In this document: positions 7,735 through 14,309 of the stretch, in pieces | How the letters are laid out: every line of letters begins with the position of its first letter | Position numbering within the stretch: the first letter of the stretch is position 1 | Source: Spirochaetaceae bacterium | Lineage (GTDB): Bacteria > Spirochaetota > Spirochaetia > Treponematales > Breznakiellaceae | DNA: 14,309 nucleotides | Direction of reading: 5' to 3' | Assembly (NCBI GenBank): GCA_031290205.1 | Contig: JAITNZ010000170.1 | Span: 1-14,309 of the forward strand | The notes under the pieces: generated by a model | Told to the model about the DNA's origin: nothing | Database searches by the model: none | Seen by the model: the letters and a program-made list of their open reading frames with translations, nothing else | Position numbers and translations under genes: made by a program

Positions 7735-8687
7735 GTATACGATTCCTTGTCCAGAAGTTCGATTCGTATCCGCCTATAACTTTCATAGCGATCGGGATGG
7801 ATAGTCCCCGACTCGACACTATCCCGAATACTACAGCCCGCTTCATTGGTATGCGTGCACGATAAACCAAATGCACATTGAAGCGCCGGATAAGCGAACT
7901 CTTTCATATACAGCGCAGTGTCCTCTGCGGCAAATCCGTCGGGGACAAGCTGGCGGACACCAGGGGTGTCGATAATGTATATTGCTTCCTCTGTCCCGCT
8001 TTCAAGAAGTTCGGAAAGAACCGTTATGTGGTTGCCCCGATTATATTTTTCGTTTAATGCTCCCGTCCTGCGCTGGGCATTAGGGAGGAGAATGTTTATC
8101 AAACTGGATTTCCCGACACCACTCTGACCGGTAAATACCGACAGCCGCTTTCGCACAAGCGAGCGAAGCTCTTCGATTCCTTCACCTGATTTTGCGGAAA
8201 CAGTAATAAGCTTATAGCCAATTCGTTGGTAGTCGGCAAGCCGACCCGCGATGCCGTTCTCCTGATAATCAGCATCGATACAATCGGATTTATTCAACAC
8301 GATGATGGCGTTCACCCCTGACGCTTCCGCCTGTACCAGCACACGGTCGATGAAACGCGGTCGAAAAGGCGGCTGCGCGGGACTCGTAACGCAGATAACC
8401 TGATCGATGTTAGCCGCGAGTATCTGCGTCATTCTTCCCTTGCGATTAAATCGTTTGAAGAGGTTCCTTCGAGGCTCAAGCGCTAATATCATTCCTTTGC
8501 CCCGCGCGGACTCTTCAAAATCAACGATGTCGCCCGGTGCAAGCGGATTGTAGCATCTCTTTTCGGTCTTTAACACTTTGCCTTTGATGCGACATTCATA
8601 GAAAATATTAGATTGAGGATAATCGGAATTATCCATTTTTTTTACGGTAAAAATATTTCTGGGACATTTGATGACCAGCCCCTTCAT
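7731..8687 (-). CDS. rsgA: RsgA, circularly permuted GTPase of 30S ribosome assembly
   Basis: This 318-residue protein is a late 30S maturation factor that hydrolyses GTP when bound to the small subunit and helps release assembly factors. The permuted motif order is visible: G4 NKSD (132-135), then G1 GQSGVGKS (187-194), then G3 DTPG (240-243). An N-terminal OB-fold precedes at about 1-85 (for example APGDIVDFEESARGKGMI). The C-terminal zinc site uses C271, C277, H279 and C285, with one extra residue in the first gap compared with the E. coli spacing. Its ATG lies in the ATGA shared with the murI stop (8684-8687), with GAGG 10 bases upstream, and its stop overlaps the mutS2 start the same way. 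Translational coupling with both neighbours is therefore likely. It groups with mutS2 as a second ribosome-linked gene. Confidence 0.97.
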   Translation of the reverse strand: MKGLVIKCPRNIFTVKKMDNSDYPQSNIFYECRIKGKVLKTEKRCYNPLAPGDIVDFEESARGKGMILALEPRRNLFKRFNRKGRMTQILAANIDQVICVTSPAQPPFRPRFIDRVLVQAEASGVNAIIVLNKSDCIDADYQENGIAGRLADYQRIGYKLITVSAKSGEGIEELRSLVRKRLSVFTGQSGVGKSSLINILLPNAQRRTGALNEKYNRGNHITVLSELLESGTEEAIYIIDTPGVRQLVPDGFAAEDTALYMKEFAYPALQCAFGLSCTHTNEAGCSIRDSVESGTIHPDRYESYRRIRIELLDKESYT

Positions 8688-9469
8688 CCGTCAAAGTCCT
8701 CAAACTTATATGCTTTCAAATTATATAAAGCCGCGACCTCTCTCCATTTATCCTCAACCTGATTATTACCAGTTACCAACGCGATGTTTTCATTCTTCGT
8801 TTTCATCAAGCTTTCTACCCTCCCGCATACCCCTTCAATCGAATCATATACGGCTATATCACCGGTTGCCGCTTGTTTAAATTCAGGTAACAAAAATAAA
8901 AAATGCGTGCAGCCTAGTACGACTGCGTCCACGCCGACTGCACGAAATTGATCAATATATTTTTTAGTTATGTGCATTTTCTCTTCATCGCTGGCGTGTA
9001 AAAAAGAATTTTCGACAAACTCAACTAGTTCGGGAGCGGCGATTCTTGTTACTTTGCAATCTTTCCCTGTGCTTGCGGCAAGCCCGCCTATATAGGAATC
9101 TTCTATAGTCCGCGCAGTTCCCAACACGCCGATATGTCCTGCCTTACTTGCAAGAATGGCAGGCTTTACTGCAGGCACCGTCCCCACAAAGAGTATGCCC
9201 TCGAATCTTTTTCGCAATTCGGGAAGCGCCGAAACAGAGGCTGTATTGCAGGCAAGAACGATGATCGCGGGATTACACTTCTCTATCGTCTGTGCTACCA
9301 GAGCCGAGAGCAGAAAAACAAGTTCTTCTTTCGATTTACCGCCATAGGGGAAATGCGCTCTATCGGCGATATAGAGTGCCCGGATATGCGGGTTGCGTTC
9401 AACAAAATACGCGTAATAGGGCAAGCCGCCTATGCCTGAATCTATAAAAACAATACATCTATCGTTCAT
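8684..9469 (-). CDS. murI: Glutamate racemase
   Basis: The enzyme interconverts L- and D-glutamate to supply D-Glu for peptidoglycan. The two catalytic cysteines are in LACNTASV (C74) and LGCTHF (C187); the substrate loop motifs FIDSGIGGLP (8-17) and HFPYGGKS (39-46) are also present. At 261 residues it has normal length. The frame is open upstream to an ATG at 9502, but family alignment favours the start at 9469: MNDRCIVFIDSG matches the usual N-terminus, and the 11 extra residues from the earlier ATG have no counterpart. With this start it overlaps the thioesterase gene by 11 bases. No strong ribosome site is seen, so it probably depends on ribosomes finishing the upstream gene. Its product acts in the cytoplasm. 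Confidence 0.95.
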   Translation of the reverse strand: MNDRCIVFIDSGIGGLPYYAYFVERNPHIRALYIADRAHFPYGGKSKEELVFLLSALVAQTIEKCNPAIIVLACNTASVSALPELRKRFEGILFVGTVPAVKPAILASKAGHIGVLGTARTIEDSYIGGLAASTGKDCKVTRIAAPELVEFVENSFLHASDEEKMHITKKYIDQFRAVGVDAVVLGCTHFLFLLPEFKQAATGDIAVYDSIEGVCGRVESLMKTKNENIALVTGNNQVEDKWREVAALYNLKAYKFEDFDG

Positions 9470-10217
9470 GCACAAATAGTTCGGCTCTAAACGCCGCCGC
9501 ATTCCCCAGCTTTTTTCTACCTTCTATTGCCAACTTTACACCATTGTCATCGTCGATACCATGCTCGATTGGGGATGCCCATATTTCTATGCGCTCGTTT
9601 AATTTTATTTCATCCAAATAGTTTATATCAAGGCGTATCCAGCTTGCCCTCTGTAAGCTTTTCCCGTCGCTGTAATCCTGAATCCATTGAATATAACGGG
9701 CATTGTTCATGTGTCTGTTAAAATCAATATCGGAATAGGCGGCTTCCCGTTCCATTATCTTACTCAGATTATTTCTTGTTTCAAGACCGAGCGGAGCACC
9801 GCTCAACGCTTCAAGTCCTTCGTTTACGGGAATGGGAACGCAGAGAGACTGAGGGCGAAGCGGACGCCGCGTTTCAATGTCGAGGATGAGCCAGCCGCTT
9901 CGCGCCTTTACCAGCACATGCCCGCTCATATCAGCAATATCATAATCGCGAACGCAGAAAAGTCGGTCAAAACCGCGTGGCCAGCTTCGCAAAACAATCT
10001 CCTCGTCGAGTTTCGGACGTTTTTCGATAAGAACAGACATCCTCGAAAGCACCCACACCTGCTTGTTGGCACACATCGTTTCACGCCCCACCCCGATAGC
10101 CTCTGCGTGTAACGCCGCAGCATCCTGAAAATAATTAAACACCGCAAATGGTGTAACGCCGCCTGAGGGGTCGACATCATTAAATAGTATCTTTTGCTTA
10201 CTCTGCCAAATATCCAT
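9459..10217 (-). CDS. Acyl-ACP thioesterase (FatA/FatB-like)
   Basis: This 252-residue protein is a tandem hotdog-fold thioesterase that hydrolyses acyl-acyl carrier protein to free fatty acid. The N-terminal hotdog begins DIWQSKQKILFNDVDPSGGV with a typical F.YFQDAA..HAE..G helix; the second contains the catalytic-region motif DIDFNRHMNNARYIQW (163-178), matching the D-x-N-x-H-V-N-N-x-x-Y-x-x-W signature. Its chain-length preference cannot be read from sequence. The frame extends to a TTG at 10265, but the ATG at 10217 is where the family normally starts, so I chose it; neither has a well-spaced ribosome site. It starts 84 bases after the viaA stop and overlaps murI by 11 bases. It could feed an export or salvage route of fatty acids, or remodel membrane lipids. 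Confidence 0.9.
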   Translation of the reverse strand: MDIWQSKQKILFNDVDPSGGVTPFAVFNYFQDAAALHAEAIGVGRETMCANKQVWVLSRMSVLIEKRPKLDEEIVLRSWPRGFDRLFCVRDYDIADMSGHVLVKARSGWLILDIETRRPLRPQSLCVPIPVNEGLEALSGAPLGLETRNNLSKIMEREAAYSDIDFNRHMNNARYIQWIQDYSDGKSLQRASWIRLDINYLDEIKLNERIEIWASPIEHGIDDDNGVKLAIEGRKKLGNAAAFRAELFVHER

Positions 10218-10284
10218 ATTGACAATAATATCTCGAATTGATGTAAAGATAAAGCCCTTCAGCAACTCCCCCGCCCCGCATGTT

Positions 10285-10309
10285 CCCCGCGGTTTTGAAA
10301 ATCACGGGG
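10285..10309. repeat. GC-rich hairpin overlapping the viaA stop
   Basis: CCCCGCGGTTTTGAAAATCA followed by CGGGG forms a hairpin with a CCCCG(C/T)G stem top and an AT-rich inner part, closely resembling the one at 4859-4885. The viaA TGA (10302-10304, minus strand) lies inside it. In the minus-strand transcript no U-run follows, so it may stabilise or process the mRNA between viaA and the thioesterase rather than end it. A GCTGGGAAA block follows at 10320-10328, resembling the GCTGGGAAGG next to the hairpin at 4859. Confidence 0.5.
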
Positions 10310-11951
10310 CATAGTCCAAGCTGGGAAACGCGGGGTATGCTGTGGTAGTGTCAAATGATTCGAGCAAGGCGCGGTTCACTGCATTGTCGCCAATGTCCCC
10401 GACAAGGACGCCGTGGAAGAGCGTTTTTTGCGATTGCGCGGCTTTTATCCGGTCAGCGGTACTGCCGTCTAACTGCGGTAAAATAAAATCAGAAATCATC
10501 ACCACATCGGCTTTTCGGTAGGCGTCTTTTTCCAACATGGCAAGCGTTTCCAGAAACGCCGGTCCCGCATTCGAGCCGCCGTTAAAACTCATCGAAAGAA
10601 ACTCCGTCAGGGTATCAAGATGAGATGCAAGGCTGCTTATCTCTAATGTTTCGATTTCTGTAGAAAACGAAATGAGGTAGCACAATCGTTTTTCTTTGAG
10701 CGCGAACTTTAAGAGGGCAAACACCATGGTCTTTGCTATTCGCTCCGCCTCGCCGCGCATGGATCCCGATGTATCAATACAGAGGATAAACGGACCCATA
10801 GCTTCCCGTTTTTTTCTTTTCCCGCTAACGGCATCGGTAGTTTCTTTTGCGACAAGCTGTTTATCCAGATAGTGAAATGTCTGTAATTTTTTTTCGGTAA
10901 ATTTTTTCAAAAATAAAAATTCGGTGTCTTCATCCATCAGCAACGCTATTTCCGCCGGCAATATCGCGCTTATATCATCACCAGTGTGAACTCCGATTAA
11001 TTCCGCTTTGCCATTTTCGTTCAGCTCCCATATTTGTTCAAAGCCCCATTCACAGTACACCTCCTCCTCGGTTTCGGTTTCATTTTCCATTATGCGGCTC
11101 CGTCCGAGTCGCCGCGCCAGCTCCTGCAAGGTAATATCCTTTGCAAAATAATCACTATAGTTTGAAAGCACATCATAGCTTGCCTTCCGCCAAGTGCCCT
11201 TTGTCAAATTCCAGAGTCTGCCTAATTCTTCGGTTCCCGGTTCAAGCGTTTTTGATACGGTTTTGAGGTTTTCAATCCGCCTTTTTATTTCTTGCAGAAA
11301 GGTTTCTTTTTCCGCGTTAATAAATTCTTTTTCCCAGATACGAGTTTTTTCTGTTAAAAGATAATTCCATCTGTCGGCAAAATAATCTTTGACGCTTTCA
11401 AAAGAAAGCGCGTTGTTTTTCTTTTTTGAAACGCGAAAAGATTTTTTAAACTTTTCCGTATAGAAGCCTGTATCAAATACATCGGTGTATATATCATTTA
11501 TATACGATGCTATACCATCCCAAATTTCGTCAAAATCATTTTTGGTGATTTGTGAAAAATCTTCCAGTAACATCCGTTCATCACTATAGGGATTACTGGT
11601 TTCGAGCAGCTTTTTTTTTACCCCATCAACAAAATCCAGAATGTCCAACGTTATCACTTCCGCATACAGAGTGTTGTTCGCGCAAAATAGCAGCAGATTT
11701 TTATCGGCGATAATTTTTTTAAGGGCGCAAGAAAAAATCTCTGTTTCTCTATTTGATCCGCCACAGTCGGCTTCGGACTTGCCCTTGATAAGAGAAGGGC
11801 GATTCGTTCTCTTGGGCTTTGATACTATGCTCTGCTTGTTTTTTGTATTTTGCAGAAGAGCGTCGTATACCCCGTCGGCAAGCCTTGTTCTGGACTTCCG
11901 AGTGCCGATAGAGCCGAAATTGATAAACGAATGAAATTTATTTCGTATCAT
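10302..11951 (-). CDS. viaA: ViaA, VWA-domain partner of the RavA ATPase
   Basis: This 549-residue protein is a cytosolic or membrane-associated partner that in E. coli works with RavA, stimulates its ATPase, contacts inner-membrane lipids and respiratory complexes and influences aminoglycoside uptake. The C-terminal von Willebrand A domain opens GPFILCIDTSGSM (386-398), giving the MIDAS residues D393, S395 and S397; SFNGGSNAGPAF (455-466) supplies S460 where E. coli has Thr, and MISDF (485-489) supplies D488. The middle region has LQELARRLGRSR and AELIGVHTGDDISAILPAE, both characteristic of ViaA. It is about 65 residues longer than the E. coli protein, partly a basic N-terminus (1-65). The ATG follows the ravA stop by 6 bases, without a clear ribosome site, suggesting coupled translation. 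Confidence 0.9.
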   Translation of the reverse strand: MIRNKFHSFINFGSIGTRKSRTRLADGVYDALLQNTKNKQSIVSKPKRTNRPSLIKGKSEADCGGSNRETEIFSCALKKIIADKNLLLFCANNTLYAEVITLDILDFVDGVKKKLLETSNPYSDERMLLEDFSQITKNDFDEIWDGIASYINDIYTDVFDTGFYTEKFKKSFRVSKKKNNALSFESVKDYFADRWNYLLTEKTRIWEKEFINAEKETFLQEIKRRIENLKTVSKTLEPGTEELGRLWNLTKGTWRKASYDVLSNYSDYFAKDITLQELARRLGRSRIMENETETEEEVYCEWGFEQIWELNENGKAELIGVHTGDDISAILPAEIALLMDEDTEFLFLKKFTEKKLQTFHYLDKQLVAKETTDAVSGKRKKREAMGPFILCIDTSGSMRGEAERIAKTMVFALLKFALKEKRLCYLISFSTEIETLEISSLASHLDTLTEFLSMSFNGGSNAGPAFLETLAMLEKDAYRKADVVMISDFILPQLDGSTADRIKAAQSQKTLFHGVLVGDIGDNAVNRALLESFDTTTAYPAFPSLDYAP

Positions 11952-11957
11952 TTTGTA

Positions 11958-13637
11958 TCATTGCAGCAATGTGGAATTGTCTTGTATTTTTTTATAGGTA
12001 TGCTGGATTTCTAAAATCTGCATTTCCAGTTCATCGCATTCTTTTTTTACGCGGGATAGATATTCAAGCGGTATATCTAAAACTCCTTTCGCAATAAAAA
12101 GATTGTCCTGCATCTCCTTCGATTCATGTTGAACAAAATCATCAGACTGCTTCCTTATGTCGTTTACATAATCTAGGTAAGTTTTGATTTTTTTATCCCA
12201 GATACGCTCTTTTACTTTTTCTGCTTTGGTTACGCGCCGCCGCCGCTCGCCAACAATTGTTGTCTCGATTTTAAGTTCCACCTCGTCAACATTGACGGAA
12301 AACGGCGCGTTCCCTTTTGTAACTGACGCGCTTCTATCGAAAACAAAGCTGTTTTCCAGATTGATGTTTTTGTCATCGACGGCAACGGTAAAACTATCCA
12401 ACTTCTTTTTGATAATATCCGCCTGGTTATGGGAAAGATACCCCGAGCTCAGTTTTATTTCTCTATACAGGCTTACCATCGCGGGAGTTTCATTCAAAGA
12501 ATCATAATCCGACTTTTTAATATATAACGCTTGTTTTTCTTTGCTAAGGGTGTAGTATTCTTCGTGGGTCGATTTTAGCTCCTCGCTCCTCGTGTCGGAT
12601 ATGACATGAGTTTCGTTCATAATCTGCTGTAAAAAAGAGCTGAGTTCGTCGCGCAATTCATCAAAGTTAAACACTTCATTGAGAATATGGGTATTCACCG
12701 CCTCGTCAACAAAAGCTGAGGTGCTTTCTATTTCGCTTATATCATCCCAGATGCAATTTTTTATCAGGAAGCAGTCCATTACATTGACGCTCTTTCTACC
12801 GTTTAAGAAAGCGGAAGTGCGCAGCAGGCGGATAATTTTTTTCCATCGTCTATCGGATACATAGAGCGTTTTTTTTTCGTTTTCTTGCTTTTCATTGTGC
12901 GCCGGTATTAAATCATTTTTGATATATAAAATTATCCGCCTGATTTTTTCGTTCACCTCAATATTTTCTATTTCGCCATTCCATTCCCGGTATTCTTTTT
13001 CCGTGATTTTATTTTTCGCCGCTACCGTATCTTGCAGTGAATTAATATTTGCGGTAATCATTTCGATAAATTTTTCATCATCGTCGATGCAGCCAACCTG
13101 CAAGCGGACCAAAAACCTATCCCACAATGCTTCAAGCCCCTCACCTTTTGCGGGCAGCCCGTTCGATGCCGAGATGAGCGCCTTCAGCGGCACTTTGATT
13201 TCTTCATCTCCGTTACGGAAAATTTTTTCGTTTAATATGGTCAACAGGGCATTCTGTATCGCCGGACCCGCCTTCCAGATTTCATCCAAAAAAACGATGC
13301 TTGCGGAGGGAAGATAGCCTGCAATATTCCGCTCATATTTATCCTGATTTTTTAATTTTGAAATTGAAACAGGACCGAAAATTTCATCGGAGGTGCTAAA
13401 ACGGTTCATCAAATATTCAAAAATGCTGCCCGAGGCACTGTCTGTGGTAAAAGCAAACTTTAAGCGCCGTGCGACAAGGCTCTTGGCAACGCCGGGCGGA
13501 CCGAGCAAAAAGATACCGTCTCCGGCAATTGACGAAAGCAGAACCTGCGCCATAACATCTTCCTTGTCAAAAAGTCCGCAGTTTAGCTGTTCAAGAAGCG
13601 CGGACATCCGCTCATTCATCGAGATTTTAGACGACAT
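11958..13637 (-). CDS. ravA: RavA, MoxR-family AAA+ ATPase
   Basis: This 559-residue regulatory ATPase forms hexamers in E. coli and acts with ViaA. The AAA+ core is very like E. coli RavA: Walker A LLGPPGVAKSLVARRLKFAF (44-63, K52), FEYLMNRFSTSDEIFGP (73-89), Walker B IVFLDEIWKAGPAIQNALLT (114-133, D118/E119), sensor-1 N159, arginine finger region ALWDRFLVRL (170-179) and sensor-2 YVSDRRWKK (259-267). Residues about 330-559 are poorly conserved, charged and partly coiled coil; the LARA domain that binds lysine decarboxylase in E. coli is not clearly recognisable. The end DNLFIAKGVL...IPLEYLSRVK resembles the E. coli C-terminus. The frame is open to a GTG at 13727, but those codons lie in repeat DNA; MSSKIS at 13637 fits the family. 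No ribosome site precedes it. Confidence 0.93.
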   Translation of the reverse strand: MSSKISMNERMSALLEQLNCGLFDKEDVMAQVLLSSIAGDGIFLLGPPGVAKSLVARRLKFAFTTDSASGSIFEYLMNRFSTSDEIFGPVSISKLKNQDKYERNIAGYLPSASIVFLDEIWKAGPAIQNALLTILNEKIFRNGDEEIKVPLKALISASNGLPAKGEGLEALWDRFLVRLQVGCIDDDEKFIEMITANINSLQDTVAAKNKITEKEYREWNGEIENIEVNEKIRRIILYIKNDLIPAHNEKQENEKKTLYVSDRRWKKIIRLLRTSAFLNGRKSVNVMDCFLIKNCIWDDISEIESTSAFVDEAVNTHILNEVFNFDELRDELSSFLQQIMNETHVISDTRSEELKSTHEEYYTLSKEKQALYIKKSDYDSLNETPAMVSLYREIKLSSGYLSHNQADIIKKKLDSFTVAVDDKNINLENSFVFDRSASVTKGNAPFSVNVDEVELKIETTIVGERRRRVTKAEKVKERIWDKKIKTYLDYVNDIRKQSDDFVQHESKEMQDNLFIAKGVLDIPLEYLSRVKKECDELEMQILEIQHTYKKIQDNSTLLQ

Positions 13638-13643
13638 GGCAAT

Positions 13644-13649
13644 AGTATA
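13644..13649 (-). promoter_or_regulatory. Possible -10 box giving a leaderless ravA message
   Basis: On the minus strand TATACT is followed by ATTGCC and then directly by the chosen ravA ATG. Six bases is the usual gap from a -10 box to +1, so transcription would begin at the A of the ATG, consistent with the absence of a ribosome site. No good -35 box lies 16-18 bases upstream, which keeps confidence low. Confidence 0.25.
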
Positions 13650-13673
13650 AGCACAAGTAAAAATAAATTTGAG

Positions 13674-13694
13674 CCCCCAGTTCTTGATCGGGGG
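13674..13694. repeat. Third member of the C5/G5 hairpin family
   Basis: CCCCCAGTTCTTGATCGGGG plus one G forms a CCCCC/GGGGG stem around an imperfect middle. Its layout and central TTNTTGAT-like loop resemble the hairpins at 4859 and 10285. It directly abuts repeat copy C and lies 37 bases ahead of ravA. Confidence 0.4.
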
Positions 13695-13792
13695 AAGGCA
13701 TTCCCAGGTACGCGGCGTAACGCGCACACGCTGCTGCCAGGATCCTTGCCGCGCGCTGTTGGGCGGTCGCTGTAAGGCAGTAACTGTAACAC
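13690..13792 (-). repeat. Dispersed GC-rich intergenic repeat, copy C
   Basis: Read on the minus strand it begins GTGTTACAGTTACTGCC and ends CGCGTACCTGGGAATGCC followed by TTCCCC, the same order as copy B, with the end block matching copy B at about 22 of 24 positions. The front half is divergent. It is the only copy in this orientation. It occupies most of the 300-base gap between the regulator gene and ravA, so it lies in front of ravA. The remaining gap bases (about 13793-13860) are GC-rich and show nothing else I can name. Confidence 0.55.
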
Positions 13793-13872
13793 CCTGCTGT
13801 GGGGGGCGTTGCGGGGGCGAGGGGTCGACTTCCCCCTATACATTTGTACAGGTAAAAAGATAAAAAATTTGC

Positions 13873-13902
13873 AAAAAAACATCGAATTTTTTAGAAAAAT
13901 CG
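13873..13902 (-). terminator. Possible Rho-independent terminator of the regulator gene
   Basis: On the minus strand, about 35 bases after the regulator stop, CGATTTTTCT and AAAAAATTCG form an AT-rich stem, followed by ATG and seven Ts (13879-13873). Shape and position fit a terminator, but the stem has only two or three GC pairs, so it would be weak. Confidence 0.4.
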
Positions 13903-13937
13903 CAATTTTTTCTGATATAATATGCATGAATAAAAAC

Positions 13938-14303
13938 CTATTTGTTTTTCGCTGCCAGCGCTTTCATGTCTCTGGCATGCTTCAGCAGGTAGTCTTGGAA
14001 ATCAGGCGGCAATTCCCTGAAAATCCGGCATACCTCATCCTGCTTCGAGCCCGCCGCCTCGTAGAACATCGGTTCTTCACCCTGCGTCAGAAAGCGCTCC
14101 CGAACGCCGTAAGTAGCGCAGACAAGGCTCGTAAGCCGGTCGTTCACGCGGCGGTGCCCCAGCTCGATCTCTGCGTAATGCCCCCCGCTAACCCGCAGTC
14201 CGCCCCGGAACTCCGCCTGGCTCATGCCCAAGGCAAGCCGGACATCCTTCAGCCTGAAGTTGACACCATCATCGACATTATCCCGCTTCCGCTCCTGCTC
14301 CAT
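13938..14303 (-). CDS. Xre-family helix-turn-helix regulator
   Basis: This 121-residue small cytoplasmic DNA-binding protein has a Cro/CI-type helix-turn-helix at about residues 15-70: LKDVRLALGMSQAEF supplies the first helices, GGLRVSGGHYAEIELGHRRV the recognition region, and DRLTSLVCATYGVRERFLTQ the closing helices followed by GEEPMF. This layout, including the ending that resembles WLRTGEGEMF, is frequent in phage-type and stand-alone regulators. Residues 85-121 are helical and charged and may dimerise. The start ATG lies 6 bases from the window end, so an earlier start cannot be excluded. Its targets are unknown; a 300-base gap with a repeat separates it from ravA, which weakens any claim that it controls that block. 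Confidence 0.85.
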   Translation of the reverse strand: MEQERKRDNVDDGVNFRLKDVRLALGMSQAEFRGGLRVSGGHYAEIELGHRRVNDRLTSLVCATYGVRERFLTQGEEPMFYEAAGSKQDEVCRIFRELPPDFQDYLLKHARDMKALAAKNK

Positions 14304-14309
14304 ACCCTA

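Noticed and set aside
9470..9502. Earlier ATG for murI
   Set aside because: The 11 added residues (MRRRLEPNYLC) have no counterpart in the family, and the later ATG gives the standard N-terminus.
10218..10265. TTG-started extension of the thioesterase
   Set aside because: The added residues lack a counterpart in the family, and the G-rich ribosome-like site sits directly against the TTG, too close to work.
13638..13727. GTG-started extension of ravA
   Set aside because: The 30 extra codons fall in repeat copy C and its hairpin and resemble no RavA N-terminus.
13616..13927. 103-codon minus-strand frame across repeat copy C
   Set aside because: It overlaps the ravA start in another frame and is mostly repeat DNA; the peptide shows no domain.
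1..14309. CRISPR array, tRNA, rRNA or transposase
   Set aside because: I saw no regularly spaced direct repeats, no tRNA cloverleaf and no transposase motif; the only repeats are the dispersed and inverted ones listed.

Overview
The window reads as a piece of chromosome from a spirochaete-like bacterium, most probably a Treponema relative of the animal or insect gut. That assignment is an inference from the style of the chemoreceptor, the gene mix and the GC-rich dispersed intergenic repeats; no rRNA or other decisive marker is present. The GC content is moderate, coding is dense, and all genes appear intact. I saw no insertion sequence, integrase, tRNA, rRNA or CRISPR array.

Left part (1-4833, plus strand). 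A gene-free stretch (1-497) holds one copy of a GC-rich repeat and a large stem-loop. It is followed by a 675-residue protein of unknown role that ends in a pRiA4b ORF-3-like domain, and then by a complete membrane chemoreceptor (dCache, HAMP, signalling domain). The chemoreceptor has a possible promoter and a 10-bp palindrome in its leader.

Middle (4834-5334). The chemoreceptor and mutS2 converge on a 501-bp gene-free island built from inverted repeats, including a strong CCCCGCG/CGCGGGG hairpin and a second copy of the GC-rich repeat.

Right part (5335-13637, minus strand). Six genes run in the same direction with tiny gaps or overlaps. In transcription order they are ravA (MoxR-type AAA+ ATPase), viaA (its von Willebrand A partner), an acyl-ACP thioesterase, murI (glutamate racemase), rsgA (30S assembly GTPase) and mutS2/rqcU (Smr-containing MutS paralogue). 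The last four are linked by overlapping stop and start codons, so translational coupling is likely. The functions cover membrane or respiratory-complex quality control (RavA-ViaA), lipid release (thioesterase), peptidoglycan precursor supply (MurI) and ribosome assembly or rescue (RsgA, MutS2). This is best read as a housekeeping operon.

Right edge (13638-14309). A 300-bp gene-free region carries a third, inverted copy of the repeat, a hairpin of the same family as the one after the chemoreceptor, and an AT-rich terminator-like dyad. It is followed by a small Xre-type repressor-like gene on the minus strand whose start lies 6 bases from the window end.

The least ordinary material is non-coding: a family of about 100-130 bp repeats (three copies) and an associated hairpin family (three copies), all at gene boundaries. 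Among proteins, the 675-residue gene with an unrecognised 490-residue N-terminal part is the least explained.
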